64,000 nucleotides of DNA from Rhynchospora pubera (Eukaryota > Streptophyta > Magnoliopsida > Poales > Cyperaceae), in NCBI GenBank assembly GCA_028095005.1, contig CM051459.1:278771229-278835228 (forward strand). Reading direction: 5' to 3'. Under the pieces are notes generated by a model that was given only the letters and a program-made list of their open reading frames with translations, had not been told where the DNA came from and made no database searches. Position 1 is the stretch's first letter, and each line of letters begins with the position of its first letter. Positions 12,300 through 24,341 of the stretch are shown here, one piece after another. The translations under genes were made by a program, and so were the position numbers.

Positions 12300-13560
12300 A
12301 AATAGAATAGATCTGAGTTCAAAATACCATAATACCAGAATAAATCCTTGCTAACAATGAATTCTCTATTCTATGATCGCCCGACAGGGGTTGACGTGGG
12401 ATTGGTGGAGAAGGAAGCAAAGAGAAAGAGAGGAACAGGATCTGACGACCGCCAAAGCGACGAAGATGAGGTGGAGGTGCGAAGGAGGAGGTGGAGGTGC
12501 GAAGGAGGCTGGAGAGATTGAAGAGAGGAGAAGGAATGAGAATCTCTGGGGAAATGTACATATAGCGGTCAGATTTCGCGTAAAATAAGTAAAATATTCC
12601 TGAAGATAAATTGGTTGTACAATTCAGTATTTTCAGCTTGTACAAACTAAACTTTCAAAAGAAATCAATTTTTTTATACCATCAATCTCAGAAAAAAAAT
12701 CAGGAAGAAACTCATAGAGAGAAACGCCTAAAAGTAAAGGTAATACCTGAAGATCAAAAATAAATTTTTGAAGAGAGACCAATTACATTTTCTACCAGAG
12801 CCGTATTCTCAAGTGGTGCCCCACAATTCATTCCCAATAGGATCCAGCTCACTTCTTGCTTATGGACTTAATATGATCAAAATTTCGCTATATAGTTGCA
12901 ACTTTTTTATATTAATAATGAAAATTAGAGACAAGTTATAGTTTCTGAGGCTCGCTAGTGTTTGAAGTGTCGGACCAGTTTTTTTTTAAAATCTAGTTAT
13001 TCACAATCTATTTATCAAAGTAGAAAATTATTGTAAATTATAACCAAATTCAACTTAGAGACAAAAAATTCATATGTTAGATTTGAGAATAAATAGAAGC
13101 AATAATTCTGTAGCTAATATGTTTTCAAAATTTAAGATATATAAAAAGCTTACAACCAAATCAAAACAAAGCTTCTGAGATTTAACAAAAAAACAATTGA
13201 TTTGGGTTAATACCTCATCCATTGCTGCTAAGGAAGCTTTTATTGGGGTGGGGGATCGACGAAGCAGGTAGGAGTTGGAGAAGGAGGAGTCTGGGCCGGG
13301 GCGGTGGTTTTCTGTTGAGGAAGGGTGAAGTCAATAGAGAGAGGTAGGAGGGATTGCCGGAGGTGGGGCTGAGGGCGAGGCAGGGAGTTGGCGGAGGAGG
13401 TGGAGATGCACAGAGGAAAGCATATGCGCTCGAAAGGGATGATGGGGTGCGTCGTGCGCGAGATTGACGGAGGAGAGAGAGAGAGAGAGAGGAGTCCTTA
13501 GTGGGGACTGGGGAGGCGCTGATAGTTCGGAGAAAAAAAAATAATTAACAGTTATCAGAT
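12300..13560 (-). other. Captured promoter/5' UTR-like blocks, left copy
   Basis: Mirror of 39880-41130: pyrimidine-rich, GC-richer leader-like DNA, then ATGGATGAG followed by a GT donor, an intron-like AT-rich stretch and a second CT-rich leader-like block. Long ORFs here reflect base composition, not recognisable proteins. It probably comes from host gene 5' regions. Confidence 0.4.
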
Positions 13561-13662
13561 TTTAGCATAAACTAACGAACGACTCAGATTGTTTTCGCTA
13601 ACGAAAGCAATAGCCGTGTCGAAATTTAAAAAAAAAACGGAATCGGACACCCACGGGATTTA

Positions 13663-13777
<115 letters not shown>

Positions 13778-13996
13778 TTTGTTTGGACTTTTTAAGGCGA
13801 TAATGTGTATGATGAAGATATCAGCTCTCCCCTTACTTTTTCCCCTTTGTTTATGACAACCATTGTTTATGACATCCATGAAGATATCACTTAAACCTTA
13901 ACCTTAGCAAACAGGACGACTGTACATTGATCTTAATGTACGACTGTGTATGTACCTCCTCAAACGAGGCTTTATCTCTCTCCTTCCCTTGGAAAG
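13778..13996. other. Spacer between the left Helitron and a MULE
   Basis: No gene or repeat recognised. Confidence 0.3.
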
Positions 13997-14094
13997 TCTG
14001 GTGGGCCGTAATTTTTAATAAAAACAATTAAATAATAAAAAAATTTAATTAGAATCAATATTTATTTTTTATTTTAATAAGAACTAAGGAATAA

Positions 14095-14210
14095 TGTGTT
14101 TTATAAATGCATTACAGCCTCTCACCTAATAACACATTTTATAAACACGTTGAGCAGAATAATCCGTTTATAAAATGTGTTAATAATCTAATAGCGTGTT
14201 TTATAAATGG
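14095..14210. repeat. Decayed TTTATAAA palindrome array in the left TIR
   Basis: Four copies at about 14095, 14131, 14164 and 14194, for example AACACATTTTATAAACACGT. Compared with the copies at 63464-63746, most differences are CG to TG or CA, as expected from deamination of methylated CpG. Confidence 0.7.
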
Positions 14211-16309
14211 ATAATTATTTTTTACAATTTTCCGACTTTTTGCTCACTTTCCAAATTTATTATTAACTTTTAATTCTTACATTTTAATCTGTGCATGTTT
14301 GTTATTTACTAATTTACAAAAGATTCATATAACGATAAAAAAATAATTTTTACCATATATGGATGTTAAAAATCTATGTATAATTACATACAAATAATAT
14401 ACATATAATATTTTCATTACATATATTTTTTAATCCATAATTAAATTATAATGATTTTTTTACAATTTATAAAAAAGAAACAGTATGGACTATAATGTAA
14501 AGTACTAAATAAAAAGGAATGTTACGTTGCCATAAGTGTTCAGAGAAAAATTGACTTCTTTAAAAAAAATATTTTACAATAAAGTTCCTGCATGTTTCAT
14601 ATTTAGAAAATTCTCAAAAATTTATTTCAATTTAAATATGTATTAAATAGATATAATAAACATATTATCCATACTTTATATGCATTTAATTGTACATATT
14701 TCTTTTTGAACATATGTATAGTTGATCGGGTGCAAACCTAGTCAAAATAACTTTATTTTACCTGATTTAATCTATCGTAGTAAATCTAAGGGACGAATCA
14801 CAGGGACGGTATTGGAATATCGATCTTTTACATTAATTAATTAGCTAGACGAGTTCAACTATTTTGGGTGTTCAAAGAATTGAAGGTGGTTTCAAATCCT
14901 AAGTCTAAAATCAAGGTCAAACTAGAACTAAACGGGAGATAATCAGCAAATCTGAATTTTAAGGTTTCTGGTTTCAACTTAATCTATTCTGTTCAATTCC
15001 CAAACGGTCCGTTTGAGCCGTGAAACTGTTTACCGCTTAGCTATTCCTAATATGTGTATGGAATCATATTCTAATCCTAGGTTACCATATACTAACCATC
15101 GTTACAGTTCAGATTTCGTAGGTTAAACTACTTCTTCCCTTAGAAATCCTAAGATTTGGTCATCACCATTGGTTTAAGTTTTCTAAGTCTATCTTTCAAT
15201 TCGAAGGATATCTCACAACCATCGTTGCAAGAAAGGTTCACCTATCGGCTACTAAATCCTGGTTTCACTCATCGGCTATTACTATCCTCAAGTTGGTCAA
15301 TAAATTCATACAAAGGTATAGATTATTATTACCATACTAGACAAGGCCTTAATCTACTTGGTATAATCAATTCTACCTAAGCAATCAATGATATCACATA
15401 ATCAATTAAATCATGAAAGATAAAAATACGTAAAGAAATAACTAAGCAAATAAACAACTAAACAAATAAGTTTACAATCATAGCCCTATAATAACAAATC
15501 AACAACTAAAAGACATCGAACAAACAAGAGAAAATGAGAAATAAGAGAGGTTACAACCAATTGCGCTTGCTTTCCCTTGAACTTGTCGAAATCTCCTTCT
15601 AAACGACTCGTTGCTGTCGCAAACGACCCGTCTAACGCTGTCACGATCTGATCTTGAGACTAATCTCTCGGATTTTTCTATGGCTAAATCCTAAAATTTG
15701 ACCTTGGATCTAAAACACCACCTTGTATGCCCTTCTATGATCTTGTATGGCCTTGTATGGCCAAAATCTCCACAAAGTTCTCTTAAATATCCATTGGAAT
15801 TGTTTAGAGATGCAGGAGGCTTGTTCTGGACGTGTTGGGAGTAGAAAATAACCACCCCACCAAGAATAACCACTAAATCGGACACATTTTGCTATTTCTG
15901 GAAAGTTCCAAACGGACCGTTTGAGCCTCCAGACGGACTAGAATCTGGCTGAAAATAGCAATTTTTCTGCGAAAGTCAAATAGTCCGTCTGACTTTTCAG
16001 ACGGTCCGTTTGAAAATTTCAGCACTGCGCACTGTTACTGTTTTGCCCATATCTCCTTCATTCAGACTCTATTTGAGGTGATTCAAAAACTAGTGGAAAA
16101 CTTACGAAAAGCTCTGCATCATCATTGATTCATCCAAGTCATGTTTTTGTCCAAAATCTGCATTAAAGTAGGAATTATGTTAGTAAATCATTATTGACAC
16201 AATAACCTAATTAAAATGACTCTCATTAATCTAACTCAAGTCAAATGGTTTAGTTTGGAGTCAAAATCCTACCAAAATATGTATATCAAATCATCAATAG
16301 CATCATTTT

Positions 16310-16556
16310 GTTTAAATATTATTTGATCATTTTGTAAATAAAAAAATAGAGAGGCTAAATTGCAAAAGATAAAATTGTAGAAATAAATAAGTAAGAATGT
16401 AGGGTCATTGGCAAAAAAAATCTCAATTATATTGGATTGTTTGTGCATTATTCACCAATGAACCTATATTTTTACTATTTATTTCTACAAATTTATCTTT
16501 TGCATTTTAGCCTCTCTATTTTTTTATTTACAAAAGGATCAAATAATATTTCAAAC
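16310..16556. repeat. Foldback, two 84-bp arms
   Basis: 16310-16393 and 16472-16556 are inverted copies (for example TAGAGAGGCTAAATTGCAAA against TTTGCATTTTAGCCTCTCTA) around a spacer of about 78 bp. It lies inside the MULE and is either a small foldback element or an internal rearrangement. Confidence 0.7.
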
Positions 16557-16810
16557 GAAACGATATTATACACATGTTCAAAAAGAAAAATGTACAATGA
16601 AATGCATATAACATGTTTGTCATATATTCATTATAACTATATAATACATATTTAAATTGAAATAAATTTTTGGAAACTTTGTAAATCTTAAACATGCAGG
16701 ATTTTTGTTGCAAATTATTTTTTATTGAGTCAACATTTTTGTTTGAACGTCTCTCACCATTTTATTGGAAAGTCAGCATGGATTCATGAAATTGTAAAAG
16801 AACTAATAAT

Positions 16811-16907
16811 GCGTTTACAAAACGCGCTAATAACACGTTTTATAAACATGTTATTCTGCTTAACACGTTATTAGGCGAGATGGTGTAATATGTTTATATA
16901 ACGCATT
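16811..16907. repeat. TTTATAAA palindrome array in the right TIR
   Basis: Three copies: GCGTTTACAAAACGCG (16811-16826), AACACGTTTTATAAACATGT (from 16832) and a weaker one at 16889-16907. Confidence 0.7.
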
Positions 16908-17018
16908 ATTTTTTGGTTCTTATTAAATTAAAAAATAAATCTTAGTTCTAATTAGATTTTTTTAAATATTTAATTATTTTTATTAAAAATTACGGTCTGG
17001 TGGGTTGTGAGTTGATAT

Positions 17019-17783
17019 TGTTAGAAACTCAAGTCCTTGTAAAATTTTAATTTTTATTACTAATTAATAACAATAATCAAGCACATCCATAGGATATAGT
17101 AATTAGACATCAAGCACACATGAGAAAGGGAGGAGAATCGTGTACCACTTTCAATATCGCAATTGGAAGGCTCGACCTAGTTCTTTTGGAGTCGATGGCG
17201 TGCTCACCACCACCTCGGCTTTGGCCTCAAGTCCACCAAAAGTTCCAACTAACTTCTAGATGTTTGTGCTAGCAAATCCTAGAACGGGGTTAATTCCTTT
17301 GTTTTTCTTCCCAAATTAACTATTTAATTTGTGGTTAATGTTCAACACATGAATTCCTGTGGAAGAAAAAAATTATGAGAGCTTTTGGGAAGAGAAAAAT
17401 CTCATTATTTTTCTGTAAATTTCGTCCATATATAATAAGAAGAGAGAAAGAGGTTAATGCTAAATTTAGTGGTGTTGTTTCCCTAATTAACAGCCCTATA
17501 GTTAGGCATCCAAATCTCATCTTTTTTTTCATTCAATATGGATAAAATTGCCCACTAAATGCTGGCCACGAAATGGTCAAATTTAGTCATTTCATTTTGT
17601 CATTTTGCTCTCATATTAACACATTAAATCATTCATTTAATAGTCCAATTAATTGTCTTCTTAATTAAGCTAAATTCTCAATTCAACTAATTAAAATATG
17701 TTGAATAAAATTAATTATCAACTTATTGATAATTATTTTGGAATTAGCAAATGCATTAATTTATTTCAATATGACCCTTACAA
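17019..17783 (-). mobile_element. Ty1/copia LTR A, minus strand, truncated (3' LTR of the outer element)
   Basis: Read on the minus strand it ends CTTGAGTTTCTAACA at 17019 and matches LTRs B, C and D. It lacks roughly the first 140-160 bp of the LTR, where it is fused head to head with LTR B. Confidence 0.65.
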
Positions 17784-20700
17784 TTAATTAAATGATTGAT
17801 TTAATGAATTAAACGAGAGCTAAATGTGTAAATGAAATGGCCTAATTCTAGTCATTTCGTGGCCAGAATTTAGGGGACAATTTTGTCCATATTGGACGAA
17901 AGAAGGATAAGATTTGGATGTCTAAATATGGCTGTTAATTAAGGAAACATCACCGCTAAATTTAGCGTTAACCTCTTCCTCGCTTCCTATTATATACGGA
18001 CGAAAATTATAGAAACATATTAGATTTTTCTCTTCCCAAAAACTTCCATAATTTTGCTCTTCCATAGGAATTCATGTGTTGAATATTAGCAACAAATTAA
18101 ATAGTTAATTTGGTGAAGAAAAGCAAAGAAATTAGCCCCGTTCTAGGATTTGCTAGAACAAACCTCTAGAAGATGGTTGGAACTTTTGGTGGACTCGAGG
18201 CCAAAGCGGTTGTGGTGATGGTGAGCACGCCATCGACTCCAAAAGAACTAGGTCGAGCCATCCAATTGAGATATTGGAAGAGGTACACGATTCTCCTCCC
18301 TTTCTCACATGTGCTAGATGTCTAATTTCTAGATCCTACGGTTGTGCTTGATTAATTTATATTAATTAGTAATAAAAATTAAAATTGCACAATAACTTGA
18401 GTTCCTAACAGTGGTATCAGATCCTTGGTTGTAATTAAGACATTTTAGCACTTACTTAAATGAAAAAATGTTAATTAACTAAGTTAATTAATGATGTGTA
18501 TGCTTGCTGTTTTAGAAAATCTGTTTTTTTTTTGTCTTATTGCTTGTTGTTCGTAATGTAAAGCCTTCTAAAATAATTTATATTTTACTAGAAATTGTAT
18601 ATCTCTGAGTTGTGGTTATTTACACATGAATTTCACAATTTTCTAAGCATCTATAATTTTTTGGTGAATTAAATGGTTACGGTGCGCAGAACTAGTTTCT
18701 GTCTGCATAGTTTTGTTTGAATGGCGTGTATGTCCTATTTTTGGAAAATAACTACATGTAACCTTTGACTATAGTTAAACTAGACTTGAAACTATTTCTG
18801 GTAATGTATAATTTGTTGCATGATTAGGATTTTAAATGGGTGTTTAAGTATGAAAAAAAAGTCGTCAGACCTGTTTTTTTCAAACAAACTGATTGTTTTG
18901 ATAAACTGTATTGTTTGAAACTTTTTCTAGAAAAGTGTTTGAAGAGAATTGTTCTATTTTAAGTTAGGATTCCGCTAAAATTAGTTTCGTAATTTTTCGC
19001 GAAAATTTGATACTTCAGTTGGGTCAAAAAAATTTAATCGTTAGTTTGTTTCTGAACAGAGGTAGCTACTTGTATGATACTTAACTTGATGTTTTTTAAT
19101 AGACCTTGTTGATTTTCCTTTCGTGAGCAGTTAGCCAATTGCATGTACAAGATTTGTTCTGTAAATTGTTTACATAAAAACTGTATGGAAAATGATCCCA
19201 CAGACCAAAAGGTTGAGGTGAAAAATAGAAAATATAATAACGGTGTTTCGCGCATAAAATCAGATTTGTCTTTTTTTTATTCTCCCTGATGGTAAGTGAT
19301 CTCTTCCTGAAATTTTTATTGGTAGTTACACACATTATAAGGAGTTTTTTATAATTTATTTCATAATTTTTGGAGACCAAAAAGTTTGGATTTTATCAGT
19401 TCCCGTTTCGTATTTTAATTAGTTAAAATATTTTCTAATTAATCAAATTGGTTGATATGTTAATTAGAACACTCCTTAAATAACCTCTTTTCAGTTTTAG
19501 ATTGTTGAATTAAATTTTAAAAGGTTTAAACAAGTTAGTTGTTAAAGTTGAACCTTCTTTACATTTAAAAGAGAGCAATGAGCATGCACAAAGATGTTAA
19601 TTAATGAAATTAATTAGAAACAAATAAACATATATATTGTATATGTGCTAACTTTGTTTTGTAAGAGAATCGTGAGTTTAGAATGGCTCAAGATTCCAAT
19701 GTCTTGTGTGTTGTACTTGTCAGACTTGCATGCCCCTAATGATTAGGAGAAAATTAGAAATTATTTTATATGTTCTTTTTATTTATTTTCATTAATTATA
19801 GGATAAGATATATATAATTAATAGGAGGGCTTGATTAGTTTAGATTCACTTCATGGAGATGACGTGGAGCTAAAATACAAGCGGAAGCCATACAAACCCA
19901 CAACAATGTTTGAGATGTTTGTGATTATGTAATTGTTTGAGAATGCCTTGAAATGTTATAGGATAGGTATGGGTGTATGCTTCCATGACCACCAAACAAG
20001 AGTCATATAATTGTTTGTCCCAATTAAACGATTAAGCCAAAAATAACCCTCATTTTCTCTGTCCCTTTCACGTCGTTCGGTGACAAATGACGCATTCCGT
20101 CGACGCGGGACGTCTTTTGGTCAACCTTCCGAAGTCGAGGTGCAAATCGAATTTAGTAGGAGCAAATAGAAAGAGGTTACTTATCGATGGACCCTAATCG
20201 GATTGGACATCGGGGCGAAGTTTGTGGATGTACATGAGATATTTCACAAACCAAGAGTCAAATGGTTGATATGATTGGTTGGAGAACCTAACCTATCTAG
20301 TTGTTTTTGTTTCATGCCGATGCTGGCCCCTTCTCAACAAAAGTAAGGATCTTAGAAAACCGACTACATTTGGGACATTAAATAAATGTAGCGGAAGTTT
20401 TATTTGTTATATAAGTAAAACACTGCATAAACTAAATGACCATAAATTGAAATTTTTATAGATGTTAAACGTGTTAATTTTCAAAGAATCTTGATTCCTA
20501 TGATAAGTTCGTAGAGAAGAGAAACATGAGTATGTTAATTTCCAAAACTTTCCTCAACCTTCCAAACGTAACATCGCAATGATTGATTGACTTTTGATGA
20601 AAAATTATTCAATAAAGCGGATGCATAATATCCTCAATTATAAATTCTAGACCTTTGAATTAGTGAATTCATATGGACTAGGTTTAACTCCTACACTCTC

Positions 20701-20805
20701 GTCCACTTACTCAAGAAGGAGTTCTTAGAGAAACTAGATATTGACTCAATCATTTATGATCGAGTAATAGAGTACCAAGAGATTATTCTTTTACAAGAAG
20801 ATGCA

Positions 20806-21092
20806 TAGGCCTGCCGACGGTATACCGATTACCGTGTACCGTGCACGTTCCGTCCAAACGAAACGAGTGATGAATCAATTTTCAACATACGTTTCCGAAA
20901 CGGAACGGTAAACGAAATGGATTTCGGCATAACGTTGTGTGAAATAGTGTAAAATGACTCATTCCGCTACGTTCCGTCCATTCCATTACAAACGGAACGG
21001 ATAACGAATCATTCCGGTGTATACCGTTGTTGAAATGGAACGGCAAACGGAATGGCTCATTTCGTTGCCGTTTACAACGTTAAACAAGCCTA
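20806..21092. mobile_element. hAT-type MITE, 287 bp, TSD AAGATGCA
   Basis: Ends TAGGCCTGCCGA and AACAAGCCTA; perfect 8-bp duplication AAGATGCA at 20798-20805 and 21093-21100. The interior is full of ACGGAACGG-type repeats like the MITE at 62390. The related copia copy on the minus strand (near 24440-24460) has the unoccupied site, AAGATACATGAATG, so the insertion happened after the two copies diverged. Confidence 0.85.
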
Positions 21093-22899
21093 AAGATGCA
21101 TGAATGTTCAATTAGCTTACGAACCGAAAGGTTTGAGCAGCTAAATGACAACTACAAATATTAAGAACTCCAATATCAAGGATTGTTGATATTGTCATGC
21201 AATCTCTTCTTAATGAATGGAGGATATGATGTTACCTTTTGCACACTTGTTAGTGCAAATGGTAATTGGTTAGTATACAAGAAATACTTCACCAAGGTAT
21301 GAGTTGAAACTTTGAGACCCTCATTTATAACCGTGTGTCGCATGAAATTTTTCATTTGTCGTTTATGGGAGGCACTTGAAAGGATGTCCAAAGTACTATG
21401 ATAATATGACTAAAAATGTTCCAATCGTGTCACGTGTATTTGTCATTCAAATTATCTCGTTATCTCTAATTCACACTAGTAACGAGATTAGTGTTCATGT
21501 GCTCGCATTTAATGAAATGTATTGGCAATGAAGAATAAGAGAATGTTCGAGAAATGTAAAGAACTTCTATAGGCAATAGCTTGTATTGGAATTGGAGGTT
21601 GTATATCTTATTTCTAACATCTCAAAACCTTATCTCCAATTCATATTTGATGATGGATGATTATGTTTTGTAAATGACAAATGTTGTTCTTTTATTATTC
21701 ATACGTTTATAATATTTCATCCATCTTAATTGAATTTGCTTGAAATGGATAAACAAGTTTTGAACGACAAATAGGATTCGTAAGACTTCACATAAAGTGT
21801 TTGACTTTAATGTGAAACGACCGCTTAGTCATACGTAAACAAGAATCACATTATGAGAATCTACATAACGTAGAGCTCGTATCTCAATTGGATTGTGAAT
21901 CAATTGAAATATATGAATCATGTTAAATGATAAAAGCACCTTTGACCTATAAAGGTTTAATGACAAGTGAATTGATTAGGACTTATACATGTCGATGTAT
22001 ATAGACCTATAAGTACTTGTGCAATCAAAGATTGTTGATACTTTACCACTTTATCAACGATCGTAGTGGATATTAACGTATCTATTTGATATGATATAAG
22101 TTTGAACCTTTTGACAAGTTCAAAAGAGTTCAAGAGTGAAGTTGAAAAACCGTTCAAGAAAAGAAAATGTCTTGCAATTAATCATGGTAAATAGTTAAGT
22201 TATATGATTTGAAATATTATCCAAAGAGTATGAAAGTAATTTCACAATTCACTCCATGAGGAACATTATAGAATAATGTGTCCAAGAATGAAGGTATCGA
22301 ACATTATTTGATATAGTTCGATCGGTAATAAATGGAATTGACTTATTCAACTCGTATTAGGGATTTGTGTTTGAGGGCAACATTGTTTACACTGAATAAT
22401 GTTCCATCAAAATCTATTGAGAAAGATATCTTACGAGATTTGACCTCTAAGTATATCATTTCTCAAGATTTGGTGTTGAGAAGTTTATTTCAAGATTTGT
22501 TGATAAGCTAGGACCCAAATAGGACGCTTAAATTTTTGTAGGATATCTTAAACGAACCGAAAGGTACTACTTCTACGAACATGATAAGAACAAAGTAGTA
22601 TGAATCATAATGTTGTCTTGAAGAATGAATAAAGATCATTCTAGCAATAGTTGTGTTTCATATATATTGATATATGGAGAGGCACAATCAAAACTGTCTT
22701 CTTCGAATGAATGAAGGAAGAGATTGTTTATATGATACAAACTGAGGATTTTGTGTTGATGTATTGCTAGAAACATATACATGTTTTAAAGATCCATTAA
22801 TGGATTAAAGCAAGTATTGTGGAAATTGGAATAAATATTTTGACAAGAAAGTCAAGAAGTTGAATTTCATCAAAAGCATCTTGTATAGACAAGATATTC

Positions 22900-23400
22900 A
22901 GTGGGAGCATGATTGTGTTACTTGTATTGTACAAGATAACAAGATATTAATTGGGGATAACATTAAAGAAATGAATATTGTCAAGATCTCATTGGAGAAT
23001 GTTTTCTCAATAGAGAACTTGGGCAAGATCACCTAAATCCTAGGAAACAAAATATATGGAGATAAATTATGATGGATGTTAGGTTTGAACTAATGTGCAT
23101 ATAATAATTAAGTGTTCTAGAACCACATCATATGACATACAATTTGAGTTTGGCTCGGTTTAATGCAACTCAATTCGAGAAGAAGTGCATGAAACGGTTC
23201 AAGCATTCTTCTGTTATAAGGTTTATCATATACGTCATATTTCTGCACATGCCCTAATGCGTTGCATCCAAGGAGTGTGACAAGCAGTTGTCAAATGAAT
23301 ACAAAGAAAATACATTTGGACAATAATCAAAGGATATCCTCAAGTATCTTAAGAGAAAAAGTGATATGATTTTTCATCTTTAAAGATGAAAGAGAGCACC
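22900..23400 (+). pseudogene. Ty1/copia reverse transcriptase/RNase H remnants
   Basis: Frame-broken translation resembles copia RT: TCIVQDNKILIGDN where LLYVDDILLIGND is expected, then LENVFSIENLGKI followed by ILGNKIYGDK. About 23290-23400 gives the later NP-x-x-HW-x-x-x-K-x-IL-x-YL block in broken form. Stops and frameshifts are frequent, and the YVDD active-site motif is lost. Confidence 0.55.
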
Positions 23401-24341
23401 TCAAGTATTGTGATTATATCAATCTTTTGAAAAACTAGCATCAGTGTAACAACTTAACATAAATCCTCAAAGGGTCGCACAAATAAAGTTTTAACCATAC
23501 AGTGCATTATTTATTTATTCACAGTAGTAAGTGCAATGAAAATATGATAAATTGAGTAATTAATTATATACCATTATAATTAATTAAATCAAAGGGATCA
23601 TATAAAAATAAATTAATGCATTTTCTAATTCAAAAATAATATCAATAAAGTTGATAATTAATTTTATTCAACATATTTTAATTGCTTGAATTGAGAATTC
23701 AGCTTAATTAAAAGGACATTAATTGGACCATTAAATGATTGATTTCATGAATTAAATGAGAGCTAAATATATAAATGAAATGGCCTAATTATTTCATGGC
23801 CAGAATTTAGGGAACAATTTTGTCCATATTGGATGAAAGAAGAATGAGATTTGGATTCCTAAATATAGGACTATTAATTAAGCAAACAACACCGCTAAAT
23901 TTAGCGTTAACTTTTTCTTCTCTTCCTATTATTTATGGACGAAAATTATAGAAAAATATCAGATTTTTCTCTTCCCAAAAGCTCTCATAATTTTGCTCTT
24001 CCATAGGAATTCATGTGTCGAATATTAACCACAAATTAAATAGTTAATTTGGTGAAGAAAAGCAAAGGAATTAGCCATGTTCTAGGGTTTTTTAGCACAA
24101 AGAAGATGGTTGAAACTTTTGGTGGACTCGAGGCCAACGCGGTTGTGGTGATGGTAAGCACATCATCGACTCCAAAAGAATTAGGTCGAGCCTTCCAATT
24201 GTGATATTGAAATAGGTACACTATTCTCCTCCTTTCTCATATGTGCTTGATGTCTAATTACTAGATCCTATGGTTGTGATTGATTAATTGATATTAATTA
24301 TTAATAAAATTAAAATTGCACAAGAACTTGAGTTCCTAACA

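Larger units (their letters stand above)
14006..16995. mobile_element. Non-autonomous Mutator-like element with 9-bp TSD
   Basis: The element starts CCGTAATTTTTAATAAAAA and ends in the inverse (TTTTTATTAAAAATTACGG). It is flanked on both sides by the identical 9-mer TCTGGTGGG (13997-14005 and 16996-17004). The TIRs run about 260 bp (14006-14270 and 16740-16995). A long TIR plus a 9-bp duplication is diagnostic of Mutator-like elements. Each TIR carries several decayed copies of a (C/T)G-TTTATAAA-CG palindrome. No transposase is inside. The interior (about 14706-16305) looks like unrelated repeat DNA with repeated AAACGG(A/T)CCGTTTGA palindromes, of unknown class. Confidence 0.85.
17784..24341 (+). 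mobile_element. Decayed Ty1/copia element, plus strand (inner element)
   Basis: The 5' LTR (B, 17784-18410, missing its start) ends CTTGAGTTCCTAACA and is followed by the primer site TGGTATCAGATCC (18412-18424), complementary to initiator Met-tRNA apart from one base. The 3' LTR (C, 23445-24341) is complete at about 897 bp, starting TGTAACAAC and ending CCTAACA. The interior has no long ORF; recognisable pol remnants lie at 22900-23400 and a hAT MITE is inserted at 20806. It sits inside a related element of opposite orientation. Confidence 0.75.

Noticed and set aside
17019..17783. Complete solo LTR with target duplication
   Set aside because: The LTR start is missing and no matching 5-bp flanks were found.
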